Below, one piece after another: positions 34,364 to 37,158 of a DNA stretch of 37,158 nt; position 1 is the stretch's first letter; each line of letters opens with the position of its first letter. Made by a program: the position numbers and the translations under genes. Below the pieces are notes generated by a model. That model was not told where the DNA came from and did not search any database. It saw nothing but the letters and a program-made list of their open reading frames with translations. The stretch is from an uncultured Planctomycetia bacterium (lineage in GTDB: Bacteria > Planctomycetota > UBA1135 > GCA-002686595). The stretch covers positions 1 to 37,158 of the forward strand of contig CALFYL010000163.1 of assembly GCA_937952135.1 (NCBI GenBank), given 5' to 3'.

Positions 34364-34996
34364 GTGAACCATCTCATCCGCGAGAATGCAGTGGATCGTG
34401 TGCGGGCCAGAGTTCTCGCGGGCGCGCTCGTGGCCCTCGCGCTGGTGAGCACCGGTTGCAGCAGCGCGCCGTCGCGAAGCGGCCCGCTCTCCGAGGATGC
34501 CGTGCGGCTCGATTTGCCGCTCGTGCGCCAGGACGCTCTCTACGACTGCGGACTTGCCTCGCTGTCCGCGCTTTGCGCGTACTGGGGAGTCGAACTTTCC
34601 GCGGAAAAGCGCGCCGAGCTCGCGGAAACGGCCGAACTCGAGGCGGGGCTTTCCGGCGACGAGATCCGCGCCACGCTGCTCGACCTCGGACTCGACGTGT
34701 ACCTCTTCAGCGGCAGCTTGGACCGCGCCGTCACCGGGCTCTATTCGCACGTCGACGCGGGCCGGCCGCCGCTCGTGATGCTCTCGTCCGACGCTCGCAA
34801 TCAACACTACGGGCTCGTGCTCGGCTACGACGAAACGAACGGCGCCTTGATCGTGCTCGACCCGAGCAGAGGCGAAGTCCTCACGTCCACGGCCGCATTC
34901 GAACGGGACTGGGCGCGCTGCGGGAACTTCACGCTGCTCGCATGCCGTCCGGCGAGCGCGCACGTCGCGAACAACGCACAAGGCACGTCGCAGTAG
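34364..34996 (+). CDS. C39-like cysteine peptidase lipoprotein (PA2778-like)
   Basis: 210 residues from GTG 34364. A lipoprotein signal ends in LVSTGC (Cys32). The papain-like C39 domain has Cys62 in QDALYDCGLASLSALCAYWGV, His148 in RNQHYGLVLGYD and Asp166 in IVLDPSRG, a complete catalytic triad. C39 peptidases classically cut leader peptides at double-glycine sites, but stand-alone lipoprotein forms such as PA2778 have no proven substrate. It is followed 42 nt later by a small secreted protein, the arrangement known for PA2778/PA2779. The AT-richer stretch around 34258-34290 may hold its promoter. Confidence 0.88.
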   Translation: MNHLIRENAVDRVRARVLAGALVALALVSTGCSSAPSRSGPLSEDAVRLDLPLVRQDALYDCGLASLSALCAYWGVELSAEKRAELAETAELEAGLSGDEIRATLLDLGLDVYLFSGSLDRAVTGLYSHVDAGRPPLVMLSSDARNQHYGLVLGYDETNGALIVLDPSRGEVLTSTAAFERDWARCGNFTLLACRPASAHVANNAQGTSQ

Positions 34997-35038
34997 CGCG
35001 TGCCCAACTCGACCATCACCAACGAAAAGGAACTGAAC

Positions 35039-35374
35039 ATGGCTACTACCCTCTCGACTCGACCGCTGCTCTGCGCGCTGGCCGCGCCGCTTCTCGCTCT
35101 GACTCCGGCCTGGAACGCAAATCCCTCGCGCGCACTGGCGCCGCAGGACGCAGCAGCGCTTCAGTCGCTCTCGGCGCCCCAGCTCGGCGCCTTGCGCGCG
35201 GGCCGCGTCGAGGCCCCGGCGCCTTTCTCCGCTTCCGAACTCGCCGAGTTGGACGCTGCGCAACAGTCGAGCGCCGCGCTCGCCGACCTGCGCGCGGGAC
35301 GCGGCATCGATGACGACGCCTGGCCGTGGATCATCGTCGGCGCGGCGATCGTCGTGCTGCTCGTCGTCCTGTAG
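35039..35374 (+). CDS. Small secreted single-helix protein, partner of the C39-like peptidase
   Basis: 111 residues from ATG 35039 (AAAGGAA upstream; an earlier in-frame ATG at 35000 would only extend the signal peptide). Signal peptide LLCALAAPLLALTPAWNA, then two helical units each ending in LRAGR (SAPQLGALRAGR and SAALADLRAGR), and a C-terminal membrane helix WPWIIVGAAIVVLLVVL at the extreme end. The size, topology and position after a C39-like lipoprotein resemble PA2779-type proteins; sequence similarity itself is not evident to me. Its stop codon abuts that of the convergent ASCH gene (TAG|CTA). Confidence 0.75.
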   Translation: MATTLSTRPLLCALAAPLLALTPAWNANPSRALAPQDAAALQSLSAPQLGALRAGRVEAPAPFSASELAELDAAQQSSAALADLRAGRGIDDDAWPWIIVGAAIVVLLVVL

Positions 35375-35974
35375 CTACCTGCCTCCGCGCGCCTTTCTCG
35401 CCAAATACGCGAGCCCGCGCGGAGAAATCTCGTACCCGACTTCGAAGCTCTGCGTCAGGCCGAGCTTCTTCAGTTTGCGAACGTCGGTCTTGAACGGAAG
35501 CGTCTCGCGGCCGAGCGCGGCCGCGAGCTTCGAAGCGGCGACCTGCGGCTTCTTGCGGATCGCTTCGAGCGTCTCCGCGGTCCACGCGCGTTTGGCGTCC
35601 ATGCGCGCGAGCGCTTTGTCGATCGCCGCGACATCGTCGGCGCTCAACTTGTCCTCCAGGGCCAGGGACACGCGGTCGCCGTCGCCGCCGTGGTGGAACT
35701 CGATGCGCCAGAGCTCGTCCGAGGCCTTCAACGGCGCCCCGCGCGCGAGGTACTCACGCATTTGCGCCAACGACTCGAAGCCCGCGCGCTTGGCATCGCG
35801 TTCGCCCAGCGCGCCGACCCGCACGGATTCGACGGCGTCGATCTCGAGCACGCCGATCGGATGGCAGCGGTAGCGTCCGCCGGGCTTCACGCGCGCGCTC
35901 GCCCAGCGCCGAAAGGTCAACGTGATCGCGCCGCTGGTCAAGCCTTCGTGGAACCGCTTCTCGAAGAGGATCAT
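35375..35974 (-). CDS. ASCH (PUA-like) domain protein with C-terminal winged-helix-like extension
   Basis: 199 residues starting MILFEKRFHEGL at 35974. The first ~110 residues fit the ASCH fold: ITLTFRRWASARVKPGGRYRCHPIGVLEIDAVESVRVG, then DAKRAGFESLAQMREYLARG and LWRIEFHH. ASCH domains bind RNA or nucleotides, and some members act as ribonucleases or amidohydrolases. The last ~80 residues (AWTAETLEAIRKKPQVAASKLAAALGRETLPFKTDVRKLKKLGL) look like a helical winged-helix DNA- or RNA-binding unit. The frame is open upstream into the decayed FG-GAP gene, but that is accidental read-through without a shared start. Confidence 0.85.
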   Translation of the reverse strand: MILFEKRFHEGLTSGAITLTFRRWASARVKPGGRYRCHPIGVLEIDAVESVRVGALGERDAKRAGFESLAQMREYLARGAPLKASDELWRIEFHHGGDGDRVSLALEDKLSADDVAAIDKALARMDAKRAWTAETLEAIRKKPQVAASKLAAALGRETLPFKTDVRKLKKLGLTQSFEVGYEISPRGLAYLARKARGGR

Positions 35975-36035
35975 CGCTGCTGGCCGTAGATCGGAAGTGA
36001 ACGTCGCACACCGCGGGCCGCGAGCGTAGCGGAAC

Positions 36036-37158
36036 TCACGGATGGAGGACGAAAGCGAGCGCGTCGGACAGGTTGCTTCCCTTCGGTGCGAGGGGTCGCG
36101 GAACCAGACCTGGGCGTGGACGCGAGTTCCGACGAGCGCGGGCTGTCCGAACGACGCGCCGCCCTGCGCCGCGAGGTACGCGTTGACGTCGGAAACGAGC
36201 TGGCCGTCGCACGTTCCGACCGAGCCGCCCGTCGCCGTCGCCGGAGGAAGGCGCGCCGAGGGTTGCATCGCGGACAGCGTGCTGGTGCTGCCGCTCGCCC
36301 ACGGCGTCGCCGCGGCCGCGGCGACGAGGAACGCGAGGCCGCTCGTGTGGCTATCGAGTGCGCTCGCGACAAGGCCCGCGGGTGCGGTGCTCGAAAGGCT
36401 CGGCAGGCGGTCGAGCGAAAGATGCGGCGTGCAGCCGTTCGTCGACGTGCCCGCGGTGCAGTAACTCTGCGGCCCGCCGAGCTCGTACACATGCACCGCG
36501 CCGACGTTCGTCGCGCCGTCGCGCGTCTCTCCGACCGCAAACTCGGCGCCGTCGAGCGCCACGGCGGCGCGCGAGCCGTCGAGCGAAACGTCGGCGCCGA
36601 AGAACGTCGTCGCATCCGGATCGACCGGCCGCAGCTCGGCGGTCTGGTTCCACAGGACCCCCGCACCCTCGAGCACGAAGGCCGCGCCAGGCAGGTCGAA
36701 GGTTCCGACGACCATCGTGCCGCTGTGCAGCGCGAGGCTCGCGCCGAAGCGCTGGCCCCCGATGGGAGTGAGCGGAAACAGCTTCGCGTACTTGTTCCAC
36801 TTCGCTCCGGTGCGCTCGAACACGTGCAAGGAGCCGGCGTCGGGTAGGTTCGCGAAGTCGTCGTACGGCGTGCTCGCGACGAGCACGTCGCCGTCGAGTG
36901 CGAGTCCGAAGCCGAACGCGGCCTGGATCGTGACGTCGTTAGCGGTGAGTTGCTGCTGGTGCGTCCAGGCGCCGCTCGTGCGCGTGAAAACGTGCACAGA
37001 TCCCGCGAGGCTCGCCACGCTGGAGTCCTGCAGAGCCGCGACCGTGTCGCCCGACAGCGCCACTTCGCACCCGAAGCCCGAGCCCGCGACTCGCACCAGC
37101 GCCGTCTTCACGTACACGTACGCCGCGCCCTAGAGGATCGACCCCGGCCCCTCGGACT
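36036..37158 (-). pseudogene. Decayed FG-GAP repeat protein gene (frameshifted, 5' part lost or beyond the window)
   Basis: The main frame from 37132 encodes FG-GAP blades: GFGCEVALSGDTVAAL, FGFGLALDGDVLVAS, FGASLALHSGTMVVG and FGADVSLDGSRAAVA. A C-terminal domain follows (YCTAGTSTNGCTPHLSLDRLPSLSS...VHAQVWFRDP), of a kind I associate with planctomycete secreted proteins. The expected ending GSNLSDALAFVLHP-stop lies in another frame (stop at 36036-36038), so about one base is missing near 36078-36096. Upstream, GAAYVYVK is preceded directly by an in-frame TAG (37132-37130), and no signal peptide is present. A sequencing error could explain the 3' shift, but two lesions favour a pseudogene. 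The remaining 26 bp to the window edge show nothing more. Confidence 0.7.

Noticed and set aside
35375..37117. One 580-residue protein joining FG-GAP blades to the ASCH domain
   Set aside because: The ASCH part has its own normal start (MILFEKRF), and the FG-GAP family's usual ending is found in another frame; the fusion is caused by a frameshift and missing stop.

Overview
This is a very GC-rich bacterial chromosome segment with tightly packed genes and many start/stop overlaps (ATGA, GTGA). Long FG-GAP (DxDxDGxxD) surface proteins, a degenerate FG-GAP protein with a YCT...GC-type C-terminal domain ending in LSDALAFVLHP, lipoproteins, sigma-54 promoters and an outer-membrane porin suggest a didermal, probably planctomycetal organism. 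This assignment is inference from protein style; no rRNA or other marker gene is present. No CRISPR array, insertion sequence, prophage or tRNA gene was seen.

Layout. 1-4.5 kb: a B12-binding radical SAM enzyme, a membrane protein, a small unknown protein, and mutM with a DUF983 protein. 4.7-11.5 kb: a signalling block. A porin has a sigma-54 promoter and an upstream dyad. Next to it is an operon of an Ig-like membrane protein, a histidine kinase and an NtrC-type regulator. A vanadium-haloperoxidase/PAP2 lipoprotein has a consensus sigma-54 promoter and a strong terminator. 11.6-16.3 kb: two tandem 740-residue FG-GAP proteins forming a mosaic of identical and diverged blocks. 16.3-21.0 kb: two GNAT-fold acyltransferases, an unknown protein, a ketoacyl-ACP synthase III-like enzyme, an acyl carrier protein and a formyltransferase, plausibly for decorating an envelope sugar or amine.

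21.1-23.8 kb: a NitT/TauT-type ABC transporter operon. Its substrate-binding protein is interrupted by one in-frame UGA at codon 54. The reading frame continues from a signal peptide through the UGA into a well-conserved protein. A 7-bp hairpin with a 5-nt loop (AGUUG) lies 21 nt behind the UGA and fits the published rules for a bacterial SECIS element. I read this as a selenocysteine-containing substrate-binding protein (Sec-x3-Cys). It is the most interesting object in the window.

24.1-30.2 kb: a YtrA-type GntR regulator with its own promoter and operator, an ABC ATPase, two paralogous membrane proteins with large extracytoplasmic domains, and a conserved four-helix membrane protein. 30.3-34.2 kb: a tiny CPFCGG protein, a four-cluster ferredoxin/NrfD fusion with no catalytic partner nearby, a membrane protein, and an endonuclease/exonuclease/phosphatase-family protein. 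34.3-37.2 kb: a C39-like cysteine peptidase lipoprotein with a small secreted single-helix partner, an ASCH-domain protein, and a decayed FG-GAP gene running off the window edge.
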